From Chloroflexota bacterium (GTDB lineage Bacteria; Chloroflexota; Dehalococcoidia; Bin125), in contig VXQZ01000007.1 of assembly GCA_009838735.1 (NCBI GenBank), positions 1-64,000 on the forward strand: a stretch of 64,000 bases of DNA. Reading direction: 5' to 3'. The notes under the pieces are model-generated. The model searched no databases. It worked only from the letters and a program-made list of their open reading frames with translations, and was not told the origin of the DNA. Positions within the stretch are counted from its first letter, which is position 1. Every line of letters begins with the position of its first letter. This document shows, piece by piece, positions 8,289-16,960 of the stretch. The translations under genes were made by a program, and so were the position numbers.

Positions 8289-9653
8289 TCAACTCTCACG
8301 TTGCGGCGCGGGCCTGCTGACCAGCGGGCTGATTGCCCGACCGAGCACGGCCTTCGGCGGCTTGGCAAAGTAGATCGGGACCAGGGCGGCGTAGGTCAAT
8401 ATCGCGACCACGGTGAGCGGAACCTCGTAGGAGCCCGTCAGGTCTTCCAGCCAACCGATCATCCACGGACCGAAGCCGCTGGAGATCTGCGTGGCCATCG
8501 CGATCAGCCCGTAGACCGCTCCGAAGCTGACGTAGCCAAAGACGTCCGAGGTCAGCAACGACTGCAACATGTACACGTTGCCAATCGTGAAACCGAAGAT
8601 CAGGATGGCGACATAGGTGACGGCGATGTGGTCGACCTGTATCACCACCAGCGCCGCCGTTCCCTGGACCACGAACATGATCACCGTCAGGATGCGCAGG
8701 TCAACCCGATCGGCGAAGAAGCGGCCCACGATCAACCGGGCCACGATGCTGCCGAAGGCGATGATCGAAAGGCTGGAGGTCGCCGCTGTGAGCGAGCCGC
8801 CTCGTTCTTGCAGGAACGCCGTCTGATGCAGGATGAATCCCGTTTGAGCCAGCAAGACGATCACAAAGCTGATCATGATCGCCCAGAACGGCGCCGTCCG
8901 TATCGCACCTGCGATAGACCATCGCCGCGTCTGATTGGCGGCAGAGCGAGCGACGCTCGTCCGCTGAGGCGCAACCGGTTCCAAACCGTCCTGCGGCAAC
9001 CCCATTTGACGTGGATCCCAGACCAGCACGAAGGCCACGATCGGAAGCCCGATCAGGAGGATCAGGCCGGCCATCGCCGGTGTCGCAACTTCGAGTCCAA
9101 ACAGCTCAATCAGCACGCCATTGACCGGTGACAACACGACACCACCCAGCGAAACTCCGGTCGAAGAGATGGCCATCGCCCAGGCGCGTCGATGGACAAA
9201 CCAGCGCGCCAACGTGGCGTTGACCGCGACGCCGGCGCTCATGCCCGATCCCAGGGCCATCACGATGTACGCGAGATACAGTTGCCAGAGCTCGCGCACG
9301 TAGCCGATGCCCGCCGCCGCCACGATCAGCAGGATCAGGCCGGGCGTCATCCATCGTCTGGCGCCATGCCGATCAATCAGCGGACCGACCAGGGCTGAAG
9401 TCACGCCCGAGAAGACGAAGTACATGCCCGTTGCCAGCGAGACGTCGCTGTTCGACCAACCGTGCAGTTCCCTCAGCGGTCCCAGGTAGACGGCGATGCC
9501 GTAGTAGCCGACTCCCACGGAGACGAAGAGCAGCGCGGCGCAGGCGAATACGATCGCCCATCCGTAGTAGACGTTGCGAGGCAGGAAACGCGCCGCCAGC
9601 GGCCGATGCGGCGGCAAGTCGAACTGTTCTCGGGAACCGGTTTGAGCGGACAA
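8289..9653 (-). CDS. MFS transporter
   Basis: This 454-residue protein has about 12 predicted hydrophobic helices and a central hydrophilic loop of some 40 residues (LPQDGLEPVAPQRTS region). The first helix begins YYGWAIVFACAALLFVSVGVG. The inter-helix segment LIDRHGARRWMTPG matches the MFS loop 2-3 motif (D-R-x-G-x-R). Overall it resembles the monocarboxylate/oxalate-formate antiporter branch, but the substrate is unknown. The start is TTG 9653. The next methionines fall inside helices, so a later start is unlikely. A TATTCT -10-like element lies 9 nt upstream. It is divergent from the histone-deacetylase-family gene. Confidence 0.85.
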   Translation of the reverse strand: MSAQTGSREQFDLPPHRPLAARFLPRNVYYGWAIVFACAALLFVSVGVGYYGIAVYLGPLRELHGWSNSDVSLATGMYFVFSGVTSALVGPLIDRHGARRWMTPGLILLIVAAAGIGYVRELWQLYLAYIVMALGSGMSAGVAVNATLARWFVHRRAWAMAISSTGVSLGGVVLSPVNGVLIELFGLEVATPAMAGLILLIGLPIVAFVLVWDPRQMGLPQDGLEPVAPQRTSVARSAANQTRRWSIAGAIRTAPFWAIMISFVIVLLAQTGFILHQTAFLQERGGSLTAATSSLSIIAFGSIVARLIVGRFFADRVDLRILTVIMFVVQGTAALVVIQVDHIAVTYVAILIFGFTIGNVYMLQSLLTSDVFGYVSFGAVYGLIAMATQISSGFGPWMIGWLEDLTGSYEVPLTVVAILTYAALVPIYFAKPPKAVLGRAISPLVSRPAPQRES

Positions 9654-9744
9654 AGCCGACTCAGAATACGACCGAACAGCGTCGGGTAGGCATCACGTGG
9701 CTGACTAGACTGACTGCGAGTCGGAACAGTGAAGGGGTACAGAT

Positions 9745-10872
9745 ATGGCCGAGCGACGAACGGGTTGGGTCTATCACGAGTCCTACATGTGGCACGACAC
9801 TGGTCGCACCCGTGCATTCGATCCGGAGCTACGGCGCTGGATGCAAGCCTGGGAGCACTGGGAAAATCCCGACACCAAGCGTCGCTTCAACAACCTGCTG
9901 GAAGTCTCCGAGTTCTCTGAGGAACTGATCCCGCTCAAGCCTCGCTCGGCGAACCTCGAGCAGGTGCTGCGCTTCCACACCCCGGACTATGTCGACCGCG
10001 TGCGCGAACTCTCGGCAGCCGACGGCGGAGATGCGGGCGAAGGCGCGCCCTTTTCGCATGGCGGCTATGAGATCGCGCTATTGGCGGCAGGCGGAACGAT
10101 CACCGCGGTCGACGCCGTGCTCGACGGCGATGTCGACAACGCCTACGCGCTGGTGCGTCCGCCGGGCCACCACGCGGAACGCGATCGTGGACGCGGATTT
10201 TGCGTCTTCGGCAACGTCGCCATTGCGGCGATGCATGCGTTGGCCGAGCGTGGCATTGACAGGGTCGCGACGCTCGACTGGGACGTCCACCACGGCAACG
10301 GAACCCAGCAGGCGTTCTACGACCGCAACGACGTTCTGACCATGTCGATCCACCAGGATCAGTGGTATCCGCGGAACAGCGGCGCAATGGACGAACAGGG
10401 CGAAGGCACTGGCGACGGCTACAACATCAACGTCCCGCTGCCTCCCGGCAGTGGTCACGGGGCCTACATCGAGACGATCCGGCAGGTCGTCGTGCCGGCT
10501 TTGCAGGTGTTCCAGCCGGATTTGATCCTCGTCCCGTCAGGATTCGACGGCGGCATGTACGACCCGTTGGGCCGGATGATGGCCTACTCGGAGACCTTCC
10601 GCGAGATGACTCGGTTGCTTATGGAAGCGGCGGACGAGCTGTGTTCCGGCCGTCTGGTGCTCAGTCACGAAGGCGGCTACAGCCCGACCTACGTCCCCTT
10701 CTGCGGACTTGCGGTCATGGAGGAACTCAGCGGCAGGCGATCGATTGCGGGTGACCCATTCGAAGACAACTCGGCGACAGCAGGAGGTCAGGACTTGCAG
10801 CCGCATCAGCAGGTGGTACTCGATGACGCGAAGCTGTTGGTTGATCGCTTGCGGGCGCTCGAGGGTGTCTAG
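9745..10872 (+). CDS. Histone deacetylase family amidohydrolase
   Basis: Bacterial members of this zinc-dependent family hydrolyse acetyl-amide bonds in acetylpolyamines or acetyl-lysine. The 375-residue protein carries all catalytic elements. RPPGHHAERDRGRGF holds the paired histidines (142 and 143), and LDWDVHHGNGTQ holds zinc ligands Asp180 and His182. VPSGFDGGMYDPLG supplies the third zinc-ligand Asp, and HEGGYS the late Gly-Gly-Tyr loop. The length and the long N-terminal insert favour the class II-like/acetoin-utilisation group. The true substrate is unknown. A GAAGGGG ribosome site precedes the ATG and TAGACT at 9705 is a possible -10. Its stop overlaps the extended end of the selenoprotein gene by 4 bp. 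Confidence 0.9.
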   Translation: MAERRTGWVYHESYMWHDTGRTRAFDPELRRWMQAWEHWENPDTKRRFNNLLEVSEFSEELIPLKPRSANLEQVLRFHTPDYVDRVRELSAADGGDAGEGAPFSHGGYEIALLAAGGTITAVDAVLDGDVDNAYALVRPPGHHAERDRGRGFCVFGNVAIAAMHALAERGIDRVATLDWDVHHGNGTQQAFYDRNDVLTMSIHQDQWYPRNSGAMDEQGEGTGDGYNINVPLPPGSGHGAYIETIRQVVVPALQVFQPDLILVPSGFDGGMYDPLGRMMAYSETFREMTRLLMEAADELCSGRLVLSHEGGYSPTYVPFCGLAVMEELSGRRSIAGDPFEDNSATAGGQDLQPHQQVVLDDAKLLVDRLRALEGV

Positions 10873-12248
10873 AGCTCGATCAAACTGATCGTCGCCGAAT
10901 CGTCTGCGCTGCCGAGGGGGGCCAACTGGTCCCCGGTCGGCTCCGCTCAACAGAACCAGTCTTCGGTCAGACCGGGACGATGGACGTGAGGAGCGTCAAC
11001 GTCAGGCCACGGCTCCACCCCGAGCGCCCGGCAGGCGGCGTGCTTGATTTCAGCGAACGGCGCCTGGCGCTCTGCCAGCGCAGCGATCTCTGCCTGCAGA
11101 TCGTCCATTCGGGGATCCTCGTGTCGCCAGTTCCAGGTCAGGCCGTCGGCGTCGTATGACGTCAACGAGTGCATTTCGCCCATGGGATCGACCAGGGGTG
11201 AATCCGAAGGCACGAGCAGACGCAGTCCAAGCTGGACGGGTGGAGTCAGGTCAACCAGTCGCCGCGTCTCGACGAACTCCAACAGTCCGAGGTAGTGCCC
11301 TGCCGACGTCCACGGCGTAAACGGCAACCAGGTCGGTCGCAGGGCAATCTCCGCCTGTGCGGTCAGATCAAGCGCGAGATCCAAATCTGCTGCCGTATGC
11401 CCCTTGTCGAGGACTTCCAGAAGCCGGTCATCTACGGACTCAAAGGCCGAAGTGATGAACGTGACGCCGAGGGATGTCACTTCCGGCAGGAGGTTCTGGT
11501 GTTCAATCAGGTGCTCGACCTTGATGGTGGCGTCGAACGTGATACCAGGGTGCGCCATGGAAGCACTGCGCAGCAGATCCATCGCCAACTCTGGGGCGTT
11601 GAGGAAGTCGGGATCCCCGAACGTGATGTGCTCAGCGCCCGCCGCGACCTGTTGGTCGATATCGGCGAGCACAGTTTCTGCGCCATTTAGCCGCAATCGA
11701 CCCGCATAGATCGGCGTGAGTGGGCAGTGCGTGCAGCGGTGCGCGCATCCGCGAGTCGCCTCAACGTAGCCGGCAAGATGCGATCCGCCGCTGGCGTCCC
11801 GATAGCTGGCATACCGGTCAAGCGCGGGGAGAATGGAGCGGTCGGGGACGACTCGAGATTCACGGTCGAAAACGGGAATGGCTGACGTAGCTTCGCCGTT
11901 TGCCAACGCGACGAGTTGTAGATCGGTGTCGCCGCTGATCGCCCGACCGAGACCGAGATCACGAAGCAAGCCGGCGGCAAGTCCGTAGAAGACAATCTTG
12001 TCGGACATGCCCTCCAGTTGCCGCGCGATACGAACTCCGAGGCGTCCGGCGGTATGCATCGGCGTCGAGATGCCGATCAAGTCAGCTTCGGCCGCTGCGG
12101 ACTGCAGTTGTTCTGGACTGACCGATTCGACCGCGAGATCGAACGCGGATACACCGTGCCCGGCAGAACGCAACGCAGCGGCAGGCGCGGCGACCCCGAG
12201 AGGCTGATGGCCTTGTTCGTAGGTGGAGATCAGCAGGACGCGCGCCAT
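10869..12248 (-). CDS. CUAEP-tail B12-binding-type radical SAM selenoprotein
   Basis: Read through the in-frame TGA at 10947-10949, the product has 459 residues with selenocysteine at 434. The N-terminal 110 residues look like a cobalamin-binding-type Rossmann domain (VLLISTYEQGHQPLG). The radical SAM core carries CAHRCTHC, with Cys168, Cys172 and Cys175 binding the 4Fe-4S cluster. The C-terminus reads Phe-Cys-Sec-Ala-Glu-Pro and then 22 residues to TAG. This matches the described CUAEP/CCAEP-tail radical SAM (seleno)protein family, where the Sec/Cys position is diagnostic. A conventional caller would stop at 10947 and miss the tail. A SECIS-like hairpin follows the TGA (10911-10941). An NfuA-like Fe-S carrier lies 28 bp upstream in the same operon. 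The reaction is unknown. Confidence 0.85.
10911..10941 (-). promoter_or_regulatory. Putative bacterial SECIS element
   Basis: Starting 6 nt after the UGA, the mRNA can pair GCCGA with UCGGC as an outer stem. Inside, GGGGACC pairs with GGCCCCC through one A/C mismatch, closed by an AGUU loop. The loop G is 21 nt after the UGA, within the range typical of bacterial SECIS elements recognised by SelB, and a G-U pair of bases sits in the apical loop. It is drawn by eye, not computed. Confidence 0.65.
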
Positions 12249-12276
12249 CGGACGCCTGTCCAGTGTGTGGTTCGGG

Positions 12277-12885
12277 CTACTTCTTCGATGGCTTGTAGTA
12301 GGGGTTTTCGCCCGACTGGTGGTCGGTGATGTCGATCAGCTCTTCGATTTCGGGGAGTTGCTCCTTGACCGCGACCTCGATGCCCTGCTTCAGCGTGACG
12401 TTGGCCATTCCGCAGCCCTGGCAGCCGCCGCCCATCTCGATGTAGGCCTTGCTGCCCTGCACTTCAAGCAACTGCACGAATCCGCCGTGCGCAGCAATCT
12501 GCGGATTGACCTGCTCGTCGAATATCCGTTGGATCTCCTGGGCCAGCGGGTCGCGCCAGACCGGGTTGGGATTGTTGAACTCGAGTCCGGAAACGTTGGG
12601 GCCTTTGAATTCGTAGTGAACCGCAGTACCACGCAGGTCGTCGATGCGTTCACCCTCGACATAGAGTTTGAAGTCGGGGAAGTCGGCAGTGGCATCACCG
12701 GCGGGCTCGAAGCCCTTCTCGACGATCGTCAGCACATGCTCGAAGCCCTCGGACGTTCGTCCCGCGATCTTGAGGCGCAGGCCGGCGACTTCTTCCGGAT
12801 AACCGGTCAAGACCTCGACCAGCTTGGAGCGCGCCACCTCGGAAAAGGTGATGCCCAGGTCGCCCGTTTCCACGTCGGTCGTCAT
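12277..12885 (-). CDS. nfuA: NfuA-like Fe-S cluster carrier protein
   Basis: This 202-residue protein joins an N-terminal IscA-like (HesB/Fe-S biosynthesis) domain, residues about 10-100, to a C-terminal NifU/Nfu domain. The Nfu domain carries the cluster-binding C-x-x-C in GGGCQGCGM (Cys155 and Cys158). Such proteins carry 4Fe-4S clusters to client enzymes. The N-terminal half lacks the cysteines of a functional A-type carrier, as in E. coli NfuA. It is the first gene of a two-gene operon with the radical SAM selenoprotein, a plausible client. A GGGGGA ribosome site precedes the ATG, and TATGCT about 30 bp upstream is a possible -10. Confidence 0.88.
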   Translation of the reverse strand: MTTDVETGDLGITFSEVARSKLVEVLTGYPEEVAGLRLKIAGRTSEGFEHVLTIVEKGFEPAGDATADFPDFKLYVEGERIDDLRGTAVHYEFKGPNVSGLEFNNPNPVWRDPLAQEIQRIFDEQVNPQIAAHGGFVQLLEVQGSKAYIEMGGGCQGCGMANVTLKQGIEVAVKEQLPEIEELIDITDHQSGENPYYKPSKK

Positions 12886-12957
12886 CGGATTCCCCCGTCC
12901 GGTTCTCGTTTTCTAGCATAGCGTTCGGTCGAAACGATTTTGTGATTGGAATACAGC

Positions 12958-14691
12958 ATGTCGGTCGAACGAGTCGTTGTCGAGAAGAACATCGAGATCC
13001 CGATGCGCGACGGAGTCATCCTGCGCGCCGACCTGTATCGCCCGGAGGGCGCCGACCAGCCAGGTCAGGCCGTCCCCGGGATCGTCACCAGGACGCCCTA
13101 CGACAAGGAACAGTCGGGCGCCGGACTGGTGGCGGTGATGCCCAGCGCGCTCAAACTGGCCGAGCGCGGCTACGCCGTCGTAGTCTGCGATTGCCGCGGA
13201 CGCTACGCCTCGGAGGGCGACTTCAAGCCGTTCCACCAGGAAGGTCCCGACGGCTACGACACCCTTGAGTGGGTCGCGGCCCAGGAGTGGTGCGACGGCA
13301 ACACCGCCATCTATGGCCCGTCCTACGTCGGCGCGACAACGATGCTGGCCACACGCGAGCAGCCGCCGTCGCTGCGCTGCGCCATCCCGATCATCACCGC
13401 CGACGACTACTACGACGGCTGGACCTACCAGGGCGGCGCCTTCCAGCTCGGCTTCGTCGGACTGTGGGGCAGCGGTCTGGCCGCCACGGGCTACCTCCAG
13501 CAGAATCACACCCGACCGACCGAGGCGCAGCCCGAGATGACCGAAGCGGTCATGGGCAACGGATTCCGACTGCTGGGCAGCCGGCCCCTCGATACGATGC
13601 CAGGCATTTCTCAGGAAGGCGTGGCGGCGTACTGGCACGAGTGGCTGGAGCATGAGACTCGGGACGACTACTGGGAATCAGTCAGGCACTCTGCTGATTA
13701 CTCGCGCTTCCAGGTGCCGATGCTGCACATTGGTGGGTGGTTCGACATCTTCGGCATCGGCACGGTGCGCAACTTCCGCGGCATCCTCGAGGATGGCAAT
13801 CCCGATCAGAACCTGATCATGGGTCCCTGGGCGCACACGAACTACGACCGCTGGCTAGGCGAGATGGAGTTCGGACCGACCGGAGCGGCAGCCGCCGCCA
13901 ACGTAATCGCCGACATCAACGTCTTCCTCGATCGTCACCTCAAAGGCGCCGATCGTGAGTTGCCAGGCGTCCGCTGGTTCCTGATGGGCGCAAACGAGTG
14001 GCGGACCGACGATTCCTGGCCACCGCCGAAGGCCTCGGAACGATCCCTGTACCTCGCGTCGGACGGCGGAGCGACGATGTTCTACGGAGACGGCCGCCTG
14101 GTGGACGAGTGTCCCGACGACGATCAGCGCTGGGACGAGTTCATGTACATCGGCTACAAGCCGGTGATCACTGAGGGCGGCTCGACCCTGCAACAGGCGA
14201 TCGGTCTGCCCGGGCCGCGCGACCAGACGCGGACCGAGAGCCGCGACGACGTGCTCTGCTACTCGACGGAGCCGCTGACCGAGGCCGTGGATGTCGCCGG
14301 ACCGGTCGAGGTCGACATCTGGTTCTCCAGCAATCAACCGGACACCGACATCACGGCCAAGCTGGTCGATGTCCATCCCGACGGCAAAGCGGTGTCATTG
14401 GTCGACGGCATTATGCGCGCCCGCTTCCGCGAAGGGTTCGACCAGGAAGTCATGCTGACGCCCGGAGAGGTCGTCAAGCTGACCGTCGACCTGGCCTCCC
14501 TCGGCCACCGATTCGACGTCGGCCACCGAATCCGCCTGGAGATTTCAAGCAGCAACTACCCTCGGTTCATGACCAACTCGAACGACGGCGGCTCGGTCAA
14601 CTCGGCGACCGAGATGCAGGCCGCAATCAATAGCATTCGGCGCGGCGGTGAGTATCCGTCGGCCCTGCGTTTCTACCAACTGAAGGACTGA
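12958..14691 (+). CDS. CocE/NonD family hydrolase
   Basis: This 577-residue alpha/beta hydrolase belongs to the X-Pro dipeptidyl-peptidase/cocaine-esterase family, which cleaves esters or acyl-amino bonds. The N-terminal catalytic domain shows IPMRDGVILRADLYRP, the strand CDCRGRYASEG and the nucleophile elbow GPSYVGA (the family usually has G-x-S-Y-x-G). The late histidine probably lies in GPWAHTNYD. The C-terminal third is the jelly-roll PepX_C domain (VEVDIWFSSNQPDTDITAKLVDV). I chose ATG 12958 over an upstream TTG at 12946. It is followed 11 bp later by a NIPSNAP gene, so both may act on one external organic substrate, which cannot be named. Confidence 0.9.
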   Translation: MSVERVVVEKNIEIPMRDGVILRADLYRPEGADQPGQAVPGIVTRTPYDKEQSGAGLVAVMPSALKLAERGYAVVVCDCRGRYASEGDFKPFHQEGPDGYDTLEWVAAQEWCDGNTAIYGPSYVGATTMLATREQPPSLRCAIPIITADDYYDGWTYQGGAFQLGFVGLWGSGLAATGYLQQNHTRPTEAQPEMTEAVMGNGFRLLGSRPLDTMPGISQEGVAAYWHEWLEHETRDDYWESVRHSADYSRFQVPMLHIGGWFDIFGIGTVRNFRGILEDGNPDQNLIMGPWAHTNYDRWLGEMEFGPTGAAAAANVIADINVFLDRHLKGADRELPGVRWFLMGANEWRTDDSWPPPKASERSLYLASDGGATMFYGDGRLVDECPDDDQRWDEFMYIGYKPVITEGGSTLQQAIGLPGPRDQTRTESRDDVLCYSTEPLTEAVDVAGPVEVDIWFSSNQPDTDITAKLVDVHPDGKAVSLVDGIMRARFREGFDQEVMLTPGEVVKLTVDLASLGHRFDVGHRIRLEISSSNYPRFMTNSNDGGSVNSATEMQAAINSIRRGGEYPSALRFYQLKD

Positions 14692-14702
14692 GAGGAACGA
14701 CG

Positions 14703-15029
14703 ATGATCTACGAACTTCGCATCTACACGGCGCATCCGGGCAAGATGGGCCACTTGATGAAGCGCTTCCGCGACCACACGATGGAGCTATTCGAGCGCCA
14801 CGGGATTCACAACGTTGGCTACTGGACCAACTCCGTGGGCGGCCGCTCCGACGAACTCTGGTACATCGTCAGCTTCGAGAGCGCCGGACAGCGGGACGAA
14901 GCCTGGAAGAACTTCGGCGCCGACCCCGAGTGGCAAGCCGCCCGAGCCGCCTCCGAAGAAAACGGCCCCCTCGTCCACCACATCGAGAACCGGATCCTGC
15001 AACCCACCGAGTGGTCACCGATGCCCTAG
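14703..15029 (+). CDS. NIPSNAP family protein
   Basis: This small 108-residue protein matches the NIPSNAP (dimeric alpha-beta barrel) family. It opens MIYELRIYTAHPGKM, has the central GYWTNSVGGRSDELWYIVSFES and ends RILQPTEWSPMP. Bacterial members are small oligomeric proteins of largely unknown function, often beside catabolic genes. It has a good GAGAGGAACG ribosome site and follows the CocE hydrolase by 11 bp. The stop overlaps the convergent methyltransferase gene by 4 bp. Confidence 0.88.
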   Translation: MIYELRIYTAHPGKMGHLMKRFRDHTMELFERHGIHNVGYWTNSVGGRSDELWYIVSFESAGQRDEAWKNFGADPEWQAARAASEENGPLVHHIENRILQPTEWSPMP

Positions 15030-15841
15030 CCGCGATGACGCAACCTGGCCACCATGACTGGTGGCAGGTTCGGCAGGTGATCCCAGCTCAGCCGATTCTC
15101 GGCGTGGCCGTCTCCTCCGTCGGTGATAGAGGGTTCGCGGATGCCGTCCAGGACCCAACCTCGGTCGAAGGCAGTGCTGAAAAGCTCGGTCAGCGTGCGA
15201 TCAAAGTATGGCTGAATTTCAGGTTGACCCTTGACCGCAATGCCGTGATTGACGCCGGTGTCGAGGTAGTTGGTGATTTTCACGCCTGCTTCCTCGATGA
15301 ACTGTCCGTCCTCGGTCTCTGTACGTTCGCGAAACAGGCGTACCTGCGGTCCGGGCCGAAAGACTGGATGGAGCACGGAAAAAACAAACGGCGCGTTCTC
15401 GGTCAGGGCCAACGGGAGCATGTCGAAGAGCGGGCTAATCTCGGCGATGTCCATCAGCGCCATGTTGCAGACGGCCGCGCCGAACGGCGCTCCCGACGCC
15501 CCTGAGAGCGCCGCGAGGGCTGAGCGATCGGTCACGTCGAGGCGAATCCACTTGATCTTGTAGCCCTCGGACCGTTCCTGGGCGCGTTGGAGCTGGCGAT
15601 CAGATCCGTCGGTTGCGGTGACGCGTGGACCAAGCCTCGACAGCTGCCGGGCGAAGTTGCCGTTTCCGCAGGCGATCTCGAGGATCGAGGACGGCAACGG
15701 CTGCAGGAGTTCCTGGGTGTGAGGAAAGACCAGGACCCGCTGCCAATAGTTGCCCTCGTCGCCCTGAGCCTGGTCCCAGAACTCCGCATTCGAGTCCCAC
15801 GCTTGAATCGATTCGGCGTTGAAGTCGGGATAGTCGACCAT
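15026..15841 (-). CDS. Class I SAM-dependent methyltransferase
   Basis: This 271-residue protein has motif I ILEIACGNGNFARQLSRLG near residue 52, an acidic motif II (ATDGSDRQLQRA), and motif IV-like APFGAAVCNMALMDI. It resembles the methyltransferase domain 11/25 group, whose substrates are diverse small molecules. I start at ATG 15841 (MVDYPDF), which has an AGAGG site. An in-frame ATT-type upstream extension to 15892 exists but lacks family-like sequence. It lies between two plus-strand genes, overlapping the NIPSNAP stop by 4 bp. The substrate is unknown. Confidence 0.85.
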   Translation of the reverse strand: MVDYPDFNAESIQAWDSNAEFWDQAQGDEGNYWQRVLVFPHTQELLQPLPSSILEIACGNGNFARQLSRLGPRVTATDGSDRQLQRAQERSEGYKIKWIRLDVTDRSALAALSGASGAPFGAAVCNMALMDIAEISPLFDMLPLALTENAPFVFSVLHPVFRPGPQVRLFRERTETEDGQFIEEAGVKITNYLDTGVNHGIAVKGQPEIQPYFDRTLTELFSTAFDRGWVLDGIREPSITDGGDGHAENRLSWDHLPNLPPVMVARLRHRG

Positions 15842-15922
15842 GACGGCCTCTGATTCGTTGGTACCGTAAGCGCAGACTGTCGAGACTATCACCGTATCCC
15901 GATCCTGTGCGGGGAGATCTTC

Positions 15923-16882
15923 ATGAGCGCACCACTGCCGGTCATCATCCAGGGACTCGGGCCGATTGGACTAAGAGTTGCCGAGGCGGCTTTGAACGAC
16001 TCGTTTCTCGAAGTCGTCGGCGCAGTCGAGATCAATCCTGAGATGGTCGGCAAGCCGCTCTCCGACTTCGTCGACGGCGCGCCCGAGATCACCATCCGTC
16101 AGTCGATCGCCGCCGCCCGGGTCGACTCTCGTTCCGACGGCGGCATCCTGATCCATTGCACCGGCTCATACCTCGAGCAGGTGTCGCCGCAAATCGAAGA
16201 AGCGCTGCGCCAGGATCTGCATGTCGTTTCCACTTGCGAAGAACTCGCCTTCGCCCAGGCTCGTCATCCCGAGATCGCCGCGGGCATCGATGTACTGGCC
16301 CGGCGAGCCGAACGAACGGTGGTCGGCACCGGAGTCAATCCCGGATTCCTGATGGACGCGCTTCCGGCGTCGCTCTCGTCGATTTCGCACAGCATCAGGT
16401 CGGTCTCAGTCAAGCGGGTTCAGGATCCATCGCGCCGCCGTGTTCCCTTCCAGGAGAAGGTGGGAATGGGAATCTCGAAGGCGCAATGGGAAGCGAAGCG
16501 AGACGGCGGCGGCTTCGGTCACGTGGGGCTGGTCGAATCGGCCCGACTGCTCGCCTACCCGCTCGGCTGGAAAATCGTCGATTGGCGCCACGACATGGTT
16601 CCCTGCGAGGTGCCCGGACAGGAACTGGTCGCCGGCACGTTGGAGACGCTGGAGGGCTCGACGTTCGACGGCCACACGGTTCGGCTGCACTTTGAGGCGA
16701 ATGCGTCGGTCGACGAGGAGTATGACGAAATCGTGATTGACGGCACGCCGCCGCTCAAGCTGCGATTCGAGGGCGGCGTCTTTGGCGACGACGCCACGGC
16801 GGCTTCGGTGCTGCGCGCGGCGCGCGTGATCCCGCATACGCGCCGGGGCCTGATGACCGTGCTCGATCTACCTCTGCGTTAA
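15923..16882 (+). CDS. NAD(P)H-dependent dehydrogenase, 2,4-diaminopentanoate dehydrogenase/DapB-like
   Basis: The 319-residue protein begins with a Rossmann nucleotide-binding motif (VIIQGLGPIGLRVAEAAL) and continues with CTGSYLEQV and VVSTCEELAFA. It has GTGVNPGFLMDALPA near residue 137, a pattern shared by dihydrodipicolinate-reductase-like enzymes including 2,4-diaminopentanoate dehydrogenase. It lacks convincing DapB signatures, so it is unlikely to be the lysine-pathway reductase. It has a strong GGGGAG ribosome site. The natural substrate is not evident, and neighbours are unrelated accessory enzymes. Confidence 0.78.
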   Translation: MSAPLPVIIQGLGPIGLRVAEAALNDSFLEVVGAVEINPEMVGKPLSDFVDGAPEITIRQSIAAARVDSRSDGGILIHCTGSYLEQVSPQIEEALRQDLHVVSTCEELAFAQARHPEIAAGIDVLARRAERTVVGTGVNPGFLMDALPASLSSISHSIRSVSVKRVQDPSRRRVPFQEKVGMGISKAQWEAKRDGGGFGHVGLVESARLLAYPLGWKIVDWRHDMVPCEVPGQELVAGTLETLEGSTFDGHTVRLHFEANASVDEEYDEIVIDGTPPLKLRFEGGVFGDDATAASVLRAARVIPHTRRGLMTVLDLPLR

Positions 16883-16904
16883 ACTGAGTGCCCGACGGAG
16901 CAAG

Positions 16905-16924
16905 ATTCCCGCCTGCGCGGGAAT
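16905..16924. repeat. dRS3-like palindrome ATTCCC-N8-GGGAAT
   Basis: ATTCCCGCCTGCGCGGGAAT is a near-perfect 20-bp palindrome of the ATTCCC-N8-GGGAAT type, known as dRS3-like short repeats in some bacterial genomes. It lies in the 78-bp gap before the flavin reductase gene. A 21-bp relative and a 29-bp relative occur at 23022-23042 and 23075-23103. Confidence 0.75.
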
Positions 16925-16960
16925 GACGGGAACGGGTTTGAGCGCCGAGAGGGGATCGCC

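Noticed and set aside
15923..16882. Lysine-pathway dihydrodipicolinate reductase (dapB)
   Set aside because: The protein is about 50 residues longer than DapB, lacks its substrate motif and resembles 2,4-diaminopentanoate dehydrogenase-type enzymes; dapL and dapF lie elsewhere.
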